DNA from: Chitinimonas sp. BJYL2 | GTDB taxonomy: Bacteria; Pseudomonadota; Gammaproteobacteria; Burkholderiales; Chitinimonadaceae | Reading direction: 5' to 3' | NCBI RefSeq assembly: GCF_027257935.1 | Contig: NZ_JANZKW010000004.1 | Location: 124,001-188,000, forward strand | DNA length: 64,000 nucleotides | In this document: piece by piece, positions 17,548-25,855 of the stretch | Position numbering within the stretch: the stretch's first letter is position 1 | Layout of the letters: the number at the start of each line of letters is the position of its first letter | Notes under the pieces: generated by a model | The model's input: the letters and a program-made list of their open reading frames with translations, nothing else | What the model was told of the DNA's origin: nothing | Database searches by the model: none | Position numbers and translations under genes: made by a program

Positions 17548-18701
17548 GCCCTGCCCTCCGCGTCGTCGTGATCAAGCCGGTGATCGAGCGCGTTGCGCAG
17601 CGCTTCGCCCATGAAGGTCAGCAGCAGCAGCGTGATGACCAGCACGCCAAAGCCCGAGACGGCAATCCACCAGGCATCGAGGTTTTCTTTGCCCTGTTGC
17701 AGCAAGTGGCCAAGGCTCGGTGCCGGCGCGGTGACGCCCAAACCCAGAAAGTCCAGGCTCGCCAAAGCCATGATGGCGGCGCTCATGCGGAACGGCAGGA
17801 AGGTGATCACCGGGGTGAGGCTGTTGGGCAGGATGTGCCGCCAGATGATCTGCCAGTGCGACAAGCCCATGGCGCGCGCGGCCTTCACATATTCGAGCTG
17901 GCGGTTGCGCAGGAACTCGGCGCGCACGTAGTCGGAAAGGTGTATCCAGCCGAACAGCGACAGCAGACCGAACAGCAGCAGGAAGCTGTGCTCGAAGATC
18001 GAGGCAAAGATGATCAGCAGGTACAGCTCGGGCATCGCGCCCCAGACTTCGATCAGCCGCTGCGCGAACAGATCGACACGACCGGCGAAGTAGCCCTGCA
18101 CGGCACCGATGGCGATGCCCAACAGGGTGCCGACCAGCGTCAGCCCTAGTGCAAAGGTGACGGAAGTGCGAAAGCCATACAGCAAGCGCGCGGTGATGTC
18201 GTAGCCCGCGATATCGGTACCCAGCCAGTTCTCGGCACTGGGCGGGCCGGGGTAATGGTGGGCAGTCGAGAAGTAGTTGAGCGTGTCGTAGTAGTAGCCA
18301 TTGGGCGGATACAGCGCAAAGTTGCCCGGTTTGGCCAGCTGCTCGCGGATGAACGGATCGTGGTAATCGGCCGCGATCGGCAACTGTCCGCCGAACACGG
18401 ATTCCGGGTAGTCCTGCAAGAGCGGGAAGAACCATTGCTGCTCGTAGCGCACCACCAACGGTTTGTCGTTGCTGAGCAGCTCGCCAGCCAGGCTGGTGAC
18501 ATACAGGGCCACGAACAGGATCAGGCTCCAGTAGCCCAAGCGGCTGCGCTTGAAACGTAGCCAGATGCGCCGGCCCGGCGATATGGCCTTGGCCGGTGCC
18601 GGTTCGGGACGCGCTGCATCGGCGGGCTGCCCCGTTTCCGGACCGGTCTGCGGGGATAGCGGCAATATCGGGGGGACAGGGGGATGGGTAACGGTTGTCA
18701 T
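17544..18701 (-). CDS. yejE: ABC transporter permease, YejE type
   Basis: A 385-residue inner membrane permease. TM1 (about 40-60) precedes a large periplasmic loop typical of YejE (FGGQLPIAADYHDPFIREQL, NGYYYDTLNYFSTAHHYPGPPS, NWLGTDIAGYDITARLLYG), followed by the BPD_transp_1 domain with the EAA loop around YVKAARAMGLSHWQIIWRHILPN. The ATG at 18701 is preferred because GAGGTG just upstream is a good ribosome binding site; an ATG at 18713 is the alternative. It follows yejB directly. Confidence 0.92.
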   Translation of the reverse strand: MTTVTHPPVPPILPLSPQTGPETGQPADAARPEPAPAKAISPGRRIWLRFKRSRLGYWSLILFVALYVTSLAGELLSNDKPLVVRYEQQWFFPLLQDYPESVFGGQLPIAADYHDPFIREQLAKPGNFALYPPNGYYYDTLNYFSTAHHYPGPPSAENWLGTDIAGYDITARLLYGFRTSVTFALGLTLVGTLLGIAIGAVQGYFAGRVDLFAQRLIEVWGAMPELYLLIIFASIFEHSFLLLFGLLSLFGWIHLSDYVRAEFLRNRQLEYVKAARAMGLSHWQIIWRHILPNSLTPVITFLPFRMSAAIMALASLDFLGLGVTAPAPSLGHLLQQGKENLDAWWIAVSGFGVLVITLLLLTFMGEALRNALDHRLDHDDAEGRA

Positions 18702-18702
18702 C

Positions 18703-19764
18703 TCACACCTCATGGGCTTCGTACTTGATGCGGGGGTCCACCAGCACGTAGGCGATATCGCCTACCAGCTTGGTCAGGAGCCCGATCAGGGTGAACAGGT
18801 ACAGCGTGCCGAGCACCACCGGGTAATCACGGGTGTTGATCGACTCGAACGACAGCAAGCCCAGGCCATCGAGCGAGAACAGGGTCTCGATCAGCAGGCT
18901 GCCGGTGAAGAAGGCGGCGATGAAGGTAGCCGGGAAGCCCGTTACCAGCGGCAGCAGCGCATTGCGGAACACGTGCTTCCACAGTACCTGGCGCTCGCTC
19001 AGGCCTTTGGCGCGGGCGGTGAGCACGTACTGGCGGCGGATTTCTTCGAGGAAGGTGTTTTTGGTCAGCAGGGTCTTCATCGCAAAGCTGCTGACCACGG
19101 CGGCGGTGACCGGCAGCGCCACGTGCCACAGGTAATCGCCCACCTTGCCTGCCAGCGAGAGTTCATCCCAATCGCTCGATGTGAGGCCACGCAGCGGGAA
19201 TACATCCCAGAACGAACCGCCACCGAACAGCACGATCAGCAATACGCCCAGCACAAAGCCCGGAATCGCGTAGCCGATGAGGATCAGGATGCTGGTGATC
19301 AGATCGAATGGCGTGCCGGCGCGCACGGCCTTGGCCACGCCCAGCGGAACCGAAATCAGATAGGTGAACAGAAAGGTCCAGACGCCTAGCGAGACCGACA
19401 CGATGAGCTTTTCCTGGATCAGCTCGATGACCTTCTGGTTGCGGAAGTAGCTCTCGCCCAGATCGAACCGCAGGTAGCTGCCCAGCATCTGCACATAGCG
19501 CTCGTGCAAGGGCTTATCAAAGCCGTAGGCCGTGCGTAGCTGCTCGACCTGCTTGTCGTCCACGCCTTCACGACCGGCGTAGCCCCAGCCACCACTGCTG
19601 CCGGCGGCATCGGTGCCGGTGCGGGCGCTTTCGCCATCGATCTGCGCCAGCGCCTGCTCGACTGGACCACCGGGAACGAACTGGGTAATCAGGAAGGTCA
19701 GCGTCAGCACCCCCAGCAAGGTGGGGATCAGGATCAGCAGACGTTTGATGAGGTAAATCCACAT
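18703..19764 (-). CDS. yejB: ABC transporter permease, YejB type
   Basis: A 353-residue permease, first gene of the importer operon. It starts MWIYLIKRLLILIPTLLGVLTLTFLITQFVPGGP, the usual N-terminus of DppB/YejB permeases. A loop containing GGWGYAGREGVDDKQVEQLRTAYGFDKPL follows, as in YejB, then the five-helix permease core with EAA loop VLTARAKGLSERQVLWKHVFRNALLP. A sigma-54 promoter lies at 19826-19841, which should drive the whole run to the DszA-like gene at 10683. Confidence 0.93.
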   Translation of the reverse strand: MWIYLIKRLLILIPTLLGVLTLTFLITQFVPGGPVEQALAQIDGESARTGTDAAGSSGGWGYAGREGVDDKQVEQLRTAYGFDKPLHERYVQMLGSYLRFDLGESYFRNQKVIELIQEKLIVSVSLGVWTFLFTYLISVPLGVAKAVRAGTPFDLITSILILIGYAIPGFVLGVLLIVLFGGGSFWDVFPLRGLTSSDWDELSLAGKVGDYLWHVALPVTAAVVSSFAMKTLLTKNTFLEEIRRQYVLTARAKGLSERQVLWKHVFRNALLPLVTGFPATFIAAFFTGSLLIETLFSLDGLGLLSFESINTRDYPVVLGTLYLFTLIGLLTKLVGDIAYVLVDPRIKYEAHEV

Positions 19765-19825
19765 AAGCAGTCCGAAACTTCAACGTCAGCCCCAGGGATT
19801 GCGGCTGACTGGTTACAGACTGCAT

Positions 19826-19841
19826 TGCGATAAGCGTGCCA
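19826..19841 (-). promoter_or_regulatory. sigma-54 promoter of the yejBEFA operon
   Basis: Minus strand TGGCACG-CTTA-TCGCA, a full -24 consensus with GG-N10-GC spacing, 62 bases before the ATG at 19764. Confidence 0.78.
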
Positions 19842-19943
19842 CCTACAGAAAAACCAGTTTTCTCCTTTATTTTCAATGGCATGTGATCAACACACCGCGC
19901 ACAGCAGCAGCGTGGATTGTTGCAATTCAAACAGCGCGAGCAA

Positions 19944-20027
19944 CGCGTAGGGTGCAATAAGCGCAGCGCATTGCACCGATGGTGCAATGGTGCAATGCGG
20001 CCTTTGGGCCTTATTGCACCCTACGCG
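19944..20027. repeat. 84-bp palindromic repeat element with 18-bp terminal inverted repeats
   Basis: Bounded by CGCGTAGGGTGCAATAAG and its perfect inverse, with internal GCATTGCACC/GGTGCAATGC repeats. It resembles dispersed GGTGCAATAAG-type intergenic elements of proteobacteria. It sits in the 342-bp gap between the aldolase-like gene and yejB, upstream of the sigma-54 promoter. Confidence 0.8.
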
Positions 20028-20042
20028 GCCGCCCCGCCCATG

Positions 20043-20069
20043 AAAAACGCCCGACCAAATGGCCGGGCG
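20043..20069 (-). terminator. Rho-independent terminator of the aldolase-like gene
   Basis: Minus strand stem CGCCCGGCC/GGTCGGGCG with loop ATTT, followed by TTTTTC. It lies 38 bases past the stop at 20107. Confidence 0.85.
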
Positions 20070-20106
20070 TCCGGGAGTAGTTTCTTTTTGTGGCTGGCGC
20101 AGGCAA

Positions 20107-20781
20107 TCAGCCTACGTAACCCTTGGCCTTGACGATATCGAGCAGGCCCGTGCGCTTCCATTGCAGATCGAGCGCACCCTCGGTGTACTCCTTGGCACCA
20201 CCGAGCTGTTCGGCAATGGCCTGGTAACGGGCGGCCTCTTCAATGAACAGGATGTTCTGCGCCGTCTTGAGAATGCCGCGGCCCCAGAAATTGGCACCGC
20301 CATTGCTCTCCAGCAGTGCCGGTGGCGGGGCAAGTTCGGGGTGATTGTCGAGACGCTCGCGGATCACATCGAGCACGCTGCGCTTGCGTTCGAGATGGTT
20401 GGGAATCTCGCGCGCCAGCAGGTGACGCTGGGCGGCTACGTACAAGATGGGAAACGGCTTGTGCGCCAGCGACCAAGCCGACAGAAAGTTGGTGTGGGCG
20501 TGGATCAGCGTATCGGCATCGAGGCGCTCTTCGTGCAGCACGTTCTGTGGCTGGTCTTCAAAACCGGTGATGCGGAAACTCGGCGTGCGGTTGCGCTCCC
20601 AGGGCTGCGGGAATCGGATATGCAGTAGCTTGTCGTGGCCCGGAATCTTGTGGGTGACATGAAAGGTCCAGCTGGCCGACAGGGTCTGCGTTTCGCGCAG
20701 GAAGTCGAAGGCGTGGATGGCGTCCTGCTTGGCTTCGTCCACATAGGAAATCAGGTCAATCTCGGTCAGTGCGTCAGACAT
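20107..20781 (-). CDS. class II aldolase/adducin-like protein
   Basis: A 224-residue soluble protein. The central LIHAHTNFLSAWSLAHKPFPI carries the HxH metal-ligand pair of class II aldolases, preceded by HEE. The later NGGANFWGRGILKTAQNILFIEEAARYQAIAEQLGG corresponds to the family's conserved C-terminal helices, but the usual third histidine is replaced by an Asn/Ala stretch. Class II aldolases cleave sugar phosphates, and some degrade sulfur-containing sugars. It follows DszB-like gene 2 by 38 bases and is probably co-transcribed with it. Reaction and substrate are unknown. Confidence 0.65.
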   Translation of the reverse strand: MSDALTEIDLISYVDEAKQDAIHAFDFLRETQTLSASWTFHVTHKIPGHDKLLHIRFPQPWERNRTPSFRITGFEDQPQNVLHEERLDADTLIHAHTNFLSAWSLAHKPFPILYVAAQRHLLAREIPNHLERKRSVLDVIRERLDNHPELAPPPALLESNGGANFWGRGILKTAQNILFIEEAARYQAIAEQLGGAKEYTEGALDLQWKRTGLLDIVKAKGYVG

Positions 20782-20819
20782 GGTGGTACTCCATCGTTAC
20801 TTGGGTTGAAAAGTTCGGA

Positions 20820-21905
20820 TCAGGCGGCGCGTTGCAAAGCGTTCGAGTTGCCGGGCCAGACATCGCGTTCATTGGCGACCAGTGCACGGGCTTCAGCGAG
20901 TGGCTCGGGGTCGATCCAGTCCTGGATGTCGAAATCACGGGCGAGGTAGCCCCAATCGCGCAGGAAGTTCTTCTGGGTCTCCAGACCCAGCAGGTAATCG
21001 GGTGTGAGCTGCGGCGTGAACGAGAGGTAGACGCCGGGGCCGTGCGAGGCGAACACGTCATCGCGGGTGGCACCGCCGCTTTCGGGAATCAGCAGGTCAG
21101 CAACTTCATTACGGTGCAGCGCGGCCCAGCGCGCGGTGCGCAGCAGAACCGACAGGTAGCGCACGACCACATCGTGATGCGTTTCCAGGAAGGCGCGATC
21201 TACCGTGATGGGGCGCGGGACGCCATTGCCCACACGCTTGAGCGGGTCGCCCAGTTCGTTGAGGTTGATGATCTGGCGGTACTTGGGATCACGCGAGGCG
21301 CGGAAACCGCGGGCAAAGCGGATGAATACGGCGTCGACCTCACCGGCATCGAGTGCAGCCAGCACGTGATCGCGCGCTTGCGGCACACGGGCACGGCGCG
21401 GGCCGTCCTCGTCGTCGTAGGCGGGCGCTTCGATATCAACCAGCGTTACATCGCTGACGCTCAGGCCGGCCTCTGCCAGCGCATGCACATAGCCGTGCTG
21501 GGCAGCACCGCGCTGGAAGTCGATCAAGGAACCGCGGTGCAAGGGCACGGCCAGACGCTTGCCGCGCAGATCTGCCACGGTGTGCAGATCGCTGTCGGCA
21601 CGCACCAGCACGCCTTGGTATTCATCGAGCCAGGTAATGCCCAGCACCACCGTATCGGCACCACCGGCCTTGGCCCAGATTGGCGGAATGTTGCCGCCCT
21701 CACGGAACAAGCCACTGAGGCCGTGGTGGTAATGCGCGTTGCGGATAGCCAGCTCGGGCGAATCGCGCAGCGATTGCAGCTGCGTGTCTGGCGTGCTGAA
21801 TGCGTCTTGCAACCAGCCCTGGCGGATAGCCAGCCCGGATGCCGTGGCGGCGCCACAGCGGGTGTACCAGAGCTTGGTCGGTGTAGCGGTGGATGAGACG
21901 GACAT
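20820..21905 (-). CDS. DszB-like putative desulfinase 2 (SBP fold, no signal peptide)
   Basis: A 361-residue paralogue of the protein at 4013. It lacks a signal peptide and keeps the DszB active-site pattern: Cys17 in YTRCGAAT, His58 in NAHYHHGL, Arg68 and Gly71 in FREGGN, with His-Arg and Arg-Gly spacing equal to DszB. Shared blocks include NIPPIWAKAGGADTVVLGI, RGKRLAVPLHRGS, DAVFIRFARG and RPITVDRAFLE. The ATG at 21905 has an AAGGA site; the frame extends 27 codons further but without support. A sigma-54 promoter lies 55-70 bases upstream. A cytoplasmic C-S lyase working after a flavin monooxygenase is the best inference. Confidence 0.75.
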   Translation of the reverse strand: MSVSSTATPTKLWYTRCGAATASGLAIRQGWLQDAFSTPDTQLQSLRDSPELAIRNAHYHHGLSGLFREGGNIPPIWAKAGGADTVVLGITWLDEYQGVLVRADSDLHTVADLRGKRLAVPLHRGSLIDFQRGAAQHGYVHALAEAGLSVSDVTLVDIEAPAYDDEDGPRRARVPQARDHVLAALDAGEVDAVFIRFARGFRASRDPKYRQIINLNELGDPLKRVGNGVPRPITVDRAFLETHHDVVVRYLSVLLRTARWAALHRNEVADLLIPESGGATRDDVFASHGPGVYLSFTPQLTPDYLLGLETQKNFLRDWGYLARDFDIQDWIDPEPLAEARALVANERDVWPGNSNALQRAA

Positions 21906-21959
21906 GACAATCCTTTCGGTGGGGTGAGCGCCGTCGGTGGCGACGCATACCCCTTGTTC

Positions 21960-21975
21960 AGCAGCCTCTGTGCCA
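21960..21975 (-). promoter_or_regulatory. sigma-54 promoter of DszB-like gene 2
   Basis: Minus strand TGGCACA-GAGG-CTGCT with GG-N10-GC spacing, 55 bases before the ATG at 21905. Confidence 0.75.
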
Positions 21976-22104
21976 CCTCCTCTCAATACAAATAAATGAT
22001 TGAATAAAAAGGATAAATATCGTTTTCAAATGACGCAGCACCGCGTGAGAAGTGCTGATTTCTACACGCCGCCGACTTTCGGCTTGCTGCAAACGGGCCA
22101 GTGT

Positions 22105-22701
22105 TCAAGCAGCTGTAGCAAGGGGCGCACCGGCCAGAACTGCATCACGCAGTTGCAGCAAGCCGGCATGCAGGGCTGCGCGCCGGGTGGGATCGAGCAG
22201 ATTGCCCTCCGCATCCAGCGCAGACTCGGCACGCGGCAAGGTAAACGTATCGGGCAACACCTGGACCTTGAGATTGGTGAGCAGCTGAGCCAGATGGCGC
22301 AGGCCACGCCCGCCACCGGACTCGCCACGGGTGGCGCTGAGCAGATAGGCCGACTTGCCGAGGAAAGCGGCGCGAGGCGGCTCATCGCCCTGACGGCGGG
22401 AGGCCCAGTCGAGCGCGTTCTTGAGCAAGGGCGAAGGGAATCCGTTGTACTCCGGCGAGGCAATCACCAGCGCGTCGTGAGTGAACAACAGACTACGCAG
22501 GGTTTTTACCCCTAGTGGCAAGCCATGCTCGGTTTCCAGATCCCCGTGATAGAGCGGGATATCCAAGCCACCCAGATTGACCCAGGTAGCCTGCGCACCG
22601 GATTGATTTAGCAAGGCGGCCGCTTGGCGACTCAATCCCTGGTTGTAGGAATCGCGGCGGGCACTGCCACTGAAAACGAGAATGCGCGGGGTCTGGCTCA
22701 T
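22105..22701 (-). CDS. NAD(P)H-dependent FMN reductase 2
   Basis: A 198-residue flavodoxin-like reductase of the NADPH_FMN_red family, distinct from SsuE. It begins RILVFSGSARRDSYNQGLSRQAA (FMN phosphate loop) and has DALVIASPEYNGFPSPLLKNALDWASR, the chromate/azo reductase-type signature, and SATRGESGGGRGLRHL. The ATG at 22701 has an AAGGAG site. Its own sigma-54 promoter is at 22741-22756. It probably supplies reduced flavin to the DszA-like or SsuD-like monooxygenases when sulfur is limiting. Confidence 0.88.
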   Translation of the reverse strand: MSQTPRILVFSGSARRDSYNQGLSRQAAALLNQSGAQATWVNLGGLDIPLYHGDLETEHGLPLGVKTLRSLLFTHDALVIASPEYNGFPSPLLKNALDWASRRQGDEPPRAAFLGKSAYLLSATRGESGGGRGLRHLAQLLTNLKVQVLPDTFTLPRAESALDAEGNLLDPTRRAALHAGLLQLRDAVLAGAPLATAA

Positions 22702-22740
22702 GAGGTGCTCCTTGGAGAGAAATACGGGAGCGCTGCCTAC

Positions 22741-22756
22741 AGCACCTTGCATGCCA
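22741..22756 (-). promoter_or_regulatory. sigma-54 promoter of FMN reductase 2
   Basis: Minus strand TGGCATG-CAAG-GTGCT with GG-N10-GC spacing, 40 bases before the ATG at 22701. Confidence 0.68.
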
Positions 22757-22830
22757 CGACGACATGGCATCGCAAGCCCTTGTACTGACAGGGCCTGCAA
22801 GTCCAGAAGGCTTCGCACTTGCCTCCACCC

Positions 22831-22881
22831 TGCTGCGCATGCAGCAACCCCGTCGCGTCGGATGCTGCTTTTGCATCAGCA
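22831..22881. promoter_or_regulatory. two candidate SfnR activator sites
   Basis: TGCTG-CGCATG-CAGCA (22831-22846) and TGCTT-TTGCAT-CAGCA (22866-22881) lie between the divergent sigma-54 promoters at 22741-22756 and 22990-23005, 75-145 bp from each. They match the palindrome at 636-651 and 5277-5292. No gene is seen in the 355-bp gap. Confidence 0.5.
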
Positions 22882-22989
22882 ACCCCCTGAGTTTTCGCGA
22901 TCCTCCAGCGTCGCCATTCGCCAATCGCCCACCGCCATGCCGCGTCAATGCTGGACATCATACGTATCTCCGCGGTGAGTTCTGATCAG

Positions 22990-23005
22990 TGGCACGGTCT
23001 CTGCT
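22990..23005 (+). promoter_or_regulatory. sigma-54 promoter of tonB
   Basis: TGGCACG-GTCT-CTGCT, full -24 consensus and GG-N10-GC spacing, 52 bases before the ATG at 23057. Confidence 0.78.
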
Positions 23006-23056
23006 GATTGGTTGGCAAAGCAACGTGCGTTGCCCGTCATTCTGAAAGGAACCACC

Positions 23057-23827
23057 ATGTCTGCTCTCGCCGCCAGCGCGCTCGATGTATCCCATAGCAG
23101 CCGCCGTGCCTTGCGCCGCGCACCACAAGTTCGCCAACTCACACTAGTGAGCAGCACGCCGCACCCGCTCGCCCCCGCCGAACTGATTCGATTGAGCGTC
23201 TCCCGACCTGCGATCCGCAAACACCACTGGATTGCAATTGGCAGCGTGGTGCTCGCGGTGCACGCGCTGTTTGCCTGGCGGCTGAGCCAATCTCATCCGA
23301 CTGATGCACCGCCCAAGGCACTCAAACCCGTCACCGTGGAGTTTGCCAAACCGGTCATCGAGGAATTGCCACCACCCAAGCCGGCCGAGCCGCCGCCACC
23401 TCGTGCTCAGAAAGCACTGCCCAAAGCCGAGTCAGTGCCGGCCAATACCCCGGTGGTCGCGATCCCGGTTGATGACAAGCTCCCGGTGAGTGATGCCCCT
23501 GCGGCTATCGTGCCGCCCGCTCCCCCACCACCAGCGCCAGTGGAGAAGGTGACAGAACCGTTCGGTAAAGCAGGCTATCTGAACAACCCGGCGCCGGAAT
23601 ATCCCGAGTTCGCCCAATCGCAAGGCTGGGAAGGCAAGGTGGTACTGCGCGTACGCGTGCTGGCCACAGGCAAGGTCGATGCGCTGGAGATTCAGCAATC
23701 AAGCGGTCGCAAACTGCTCGATGACGCCGCGAGCAAGGCGATCAAGGGTTGGACCTTTGCGCCGGCAAAGCGTGGCCAGACGCCGATTGATGGCTGGGCG
23801 ACCGTGCCTATCGTGTTCCGTCTGTAA
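23057..23827 (+). CDS. tonB: TonB energy-transducing protein
   Basis: A 256-residue TonB. A cytoplasmic head precedes one membrane helix (about residues 57-75, WIAIGSVVLAVHALFAWRL). A long proline-rich periplasmic linker (PKPAEPPPP, PAPPPPAPVEK) leads to the C-terminal TonB domain (PAPEYPEFAQSQGWEGKVVLRVRVLATGKVDALEIQQSSGRKLLDDAASKAIKGWTF). The ATG at 23057 follows a GAAAGGA site. No exbB/exbD are adjacent. The sigma-54 promoter suggests a dedicated TonB for the receptor at 5516. Confidence 0.92.
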   Translation: MSALAASALDVSHSSRRALRRAPQVRQLTLVSSTPHPLAPAELIRLSVSRPAIRKHHWIAIGSVVLAVHALFAWRLSQSHPTDAPPKALKPVTVEFAKPVIEELPPPKPAEPPPPRAQKALPKAESVPANTPVVAIPVDDKLPVSDAPAAIVPPAPPPPAPVEKVTEPFGKAGYLNNPAPEYPEFAQSQGWEGKVVLRVRVLATGKVDALEIQQSSGRKLLDDAASKAIKGWTFAPAKRGQTPIDGWATVPIVFRL

Positions 23828-23851
23828 ACCGCTTCGGTCGAATGTGCCGCC

Positions 23852-23876
23852 ATCGCCCGCGTTGATCGCGGGCGAT
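23852..23876 (+). terminator. Rho-independent terminator of tonB
   Basis: Stem ATCGCCCGCG/CGCGGGCGAT with a short loop, followed by CTTGTTTTG, 25 bases past the stop codon. Confidence 0.8.
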
Positions 23877-24010
23877 CTTGTTTTGGGAAGTGGCTATTCT
23901 TTATATTTCTTTTTGTTTGTTTATTCTTATTTGTAATTCTTTTTAGAGATATAAAGTCAGGCGTACATTGCGCTCAACGATCTCTGACCCACCGCTTCCT
24001 GGAGTGCACC

Positions 24011-25105
24011 ATGCTCAGCCAAACCGCCGGAAAGCCCGCCCTGATCTCGCTGGAGGGCTACAACTCGCAACCCACCTCCATCCGCGCCAAAGCGCTGGTG
24101 TTTGCCGATCCGGCATCGCAGCAGTTGCTGAGCCAGATGGAGCAACTCGGGCCCAGCGAAGCACCGATACTCATCATCGGCGAAACCGGCACTGGCAAGG
24201 AACTGGTGGCGCGGCATCTGCACCACCTGAGCGGCCGATCGGGCCCGTTTGTGGCGGTGAATTGCGGCGCCATCAGTGAGCAACTGGCCGAGAGTGAACT
24301 GTTCGGTCATGAGGCCGGCGCCTTCACCGGGGCCACCGCACGCCGTGCGGGCTGGTTTGAAGCCGCAGATGGCGGCACGCTGTTCCTCGACGAAATCGGC
24401 GATCTGCCGCTCAATCTGCAAGTCAAACTGCTGCGTGTACTGCAAGAGCGCGAAGTCGTCCGTGTCGGCGCCCGTCGCCCCATCCCGGTAGATATCCGCC
24501 TGGTAGCCGCCACCAACGTGGACCTGCACGAAGCCGTATCGGCCGGGCATTTCCGGCTCGATCTGTACTACCGCCTCAATATCGCCCAGCTGAATCTGCC
24601 ACCGCTGCGCGACCGCGTGGGCGATATCCTGCCCTTGGCCGAATACTTTCTGGGTCTGTATGCGCAGCGCCTGAAGCGCCCGCTGCCCACGCTGCACGCC
24701 GATACCATCATCGCCCTGCAACGCTACCCCTGGCCCGGCAACATCCGCGAGCTGGAAAACGTGGTGCATTACGCGCTACTGGTGAGTTTTGGCCAGCAGA
24801 TCCTGCCCAAGCATCTGAAGCTCAGCGGCGGCATGCCCACCAGCGGCAGTAGCGCACTCGACAGCCCGATCACGCGCATTCAGGCCGCGTACCAAGAGCT
24901 GTTCCGGGATAAAACCCCTGACCTCTTCCAGCAGCTCGAACAATTGCTGATCGAAGAAGCATTCGCCTACAGCGGCCAGAATCAAGTCCGAGCCGCTGCG
25001 TTGCTGGGTATCACCAGAAACGTAATGAGAACCCAACTGAAGCGCTATGGCCTGCTTGGCGAAAGCGAAGAGATAGGAAGCGAGTCAATAAAAGCTTATG
25101 GCTAG
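24011..25105 (+). CDS. sfnR: sigma-54-dependent activator, SfnR type
   Basis: A 364-residue enhancer-binding protein with a short N-terminus and no receiver or GAF domain. The AAA+ domain has Walker A GETGTGKE (57-64), the sigma-54 contact loop GAFTGA (about 103-108), Walker [11 protein letters not shown] (122-131) and the [17 protein letters not shown] region. A Fis-type helix-turn-helix ends the protein ([26 protein letters not shown]). This architecture is that of SfnR, which activates dimethyl sulfone genes in pseudomonads. The eight sigma-54 promoters in the island make it their likely activator. Its own upstream region is AT-rich with no GG-N10-GC element. GGAG precedes the ATG. Confidence 0.88.
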   Translation: MLSQTAGKPALISLEGYNSQPTSIRAKALVFADPASQQLLSQMEQLGPSEAPILIIGETGTGKELVARHLHHLSGRSGPFVAVNCGAISEQLAESELFGHEAGAFTGATARRAGWFEAADGGTLFLDEIGDLPLNLQVKLLRVLQEREVVRVGARRPIPVDIRLVAATNVDLHEAVSAGHFRLDLYYRLNIAQLNLPPLRDRVGDILPLAEYFLGLYAQRLKRPLPTLHADTIIALQRYPWPGNIRELENVVHYALLVSFGQQILPKHLKLSGGMPTSGSSALDSPITRIQAAYQELFRDKTPDLFQQLEQLLIEEAFAYSGQNQVRAAALLGITRNVMRTQLKRYGLLGESEEIGSESIKAYG

Positions 25106-25130
25106 ACCGTGTAAGGTCGAGTGACAGAAG

Positions 25131-25162
25131 AAAAGCCGCTGTGTTTGGACTCGGCGGCTTTT
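25131..25162 (+). terminator. Rho-independent terminator of sfnR
   Basis: Stem AAAAGCCGC/GCGGCTTTT with a 14-base loop, about 25 bases past the stop codon. Confidence 0.8.
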
Positions 25163-25302
25163 CCATTATCACCGTGAGGTATTGGAATCAAAATAGAGTT
25201 GAAGTACCTACCACCACCCAACATTCAGTAACACGTCATCAGGATTGGCGTTCAGAGCGCCTAACCAGTCTTTGAACTCGACCACATCTATCCTCCAGTC
25301 GA

Positions 25303-25626
25303 AGTTTCGATGACGCAGCGCTGCGCGGCGGGCGTTTCTCCACGCAAATTCTGTTTGAACTGCCATCAAGTGTGACGCGTGAGCGGATGACATCAGCCTG
25401 GGTCGCCGCTCAGAAGCTGCCTGTGGCTCAGGACCTGATTGATCAGATTCCTGACGCGATGATGGGTAATAGCCATGCTGACATTGCAAGCTATCTCAGC
25501 GAAACGGTGAACGCGGCCATTTTGCGGATCAGCCAGCAAGGCGAGCCTAGGACGATCCTGGTTGATGACCTGATTCAGGTCTACATGGATCGGGGGGAAG
25601 TTGAAGAGGATTTCGACGAGAGCTGA
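25303..25626 (+). pseudogene. remnant: C-terminal part of an AAA+ ATPase-like protein
   Basis: Reading in one frame gives SFDDAALRGGRFSTQI, then LPSSVTRERMTSAWVAAQKL and an acidic tail to a stop at 25626. DDAALRGGRF is the sensor/arginine-finger segment of FtsH/Cdc48-type AAA+ ATPases, where it normally follows a 200-residue ATPase core. Here a stop codon lies just upstream and no Walker motifs remain. A GTG at 25372 could start an 84-residue peptide, but the homology extends upstream of it. The 750-bp gap between sfnR and acnB looks like an insertion scar; apart from this remnant and two terminators I see no gene in it. Confidence 0.4.
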
Positions 25627-25760
25627 GCCTTACGACCCTTACGTATTCGAGGCATTGACTTTATAAGCTACTCGACCTCGAACTTGAGCACGCTGCCTAC
25701 ACGCACTCGACTTAGGATTCAGAGTCATCGCATCCACAAGCCAGGTGAGATCTACAAAGT

Positions 25761-25785
25761 AAAAGGCCTCGCGAAGTGCGAGGCC
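25761..25785 (-). terminator. Rho-independent terminator of acnB
   Basis: Minus strand stem GGCCTCGC/GCGAGGCC with a 5-base loop followed by TTTTAC. It is about 70 bases past the acnB stop. Two GGGGGTATC repeats lie between. Confidence 0.75.
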
Positions 25786-25855
25786 CAGTAAAAACTATTG
25801 GGGGTATCTTTGGGGGTATCGCTACAGACCATCAAAGATACCGACCTCACAAAAC

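Noticed and set aside
25208-25489. 93-codon minus-strand frame after sfnR
   Set aside because: No recognisable domain or good start; it overlaps the AAA+ remnant, which has a clear motif.
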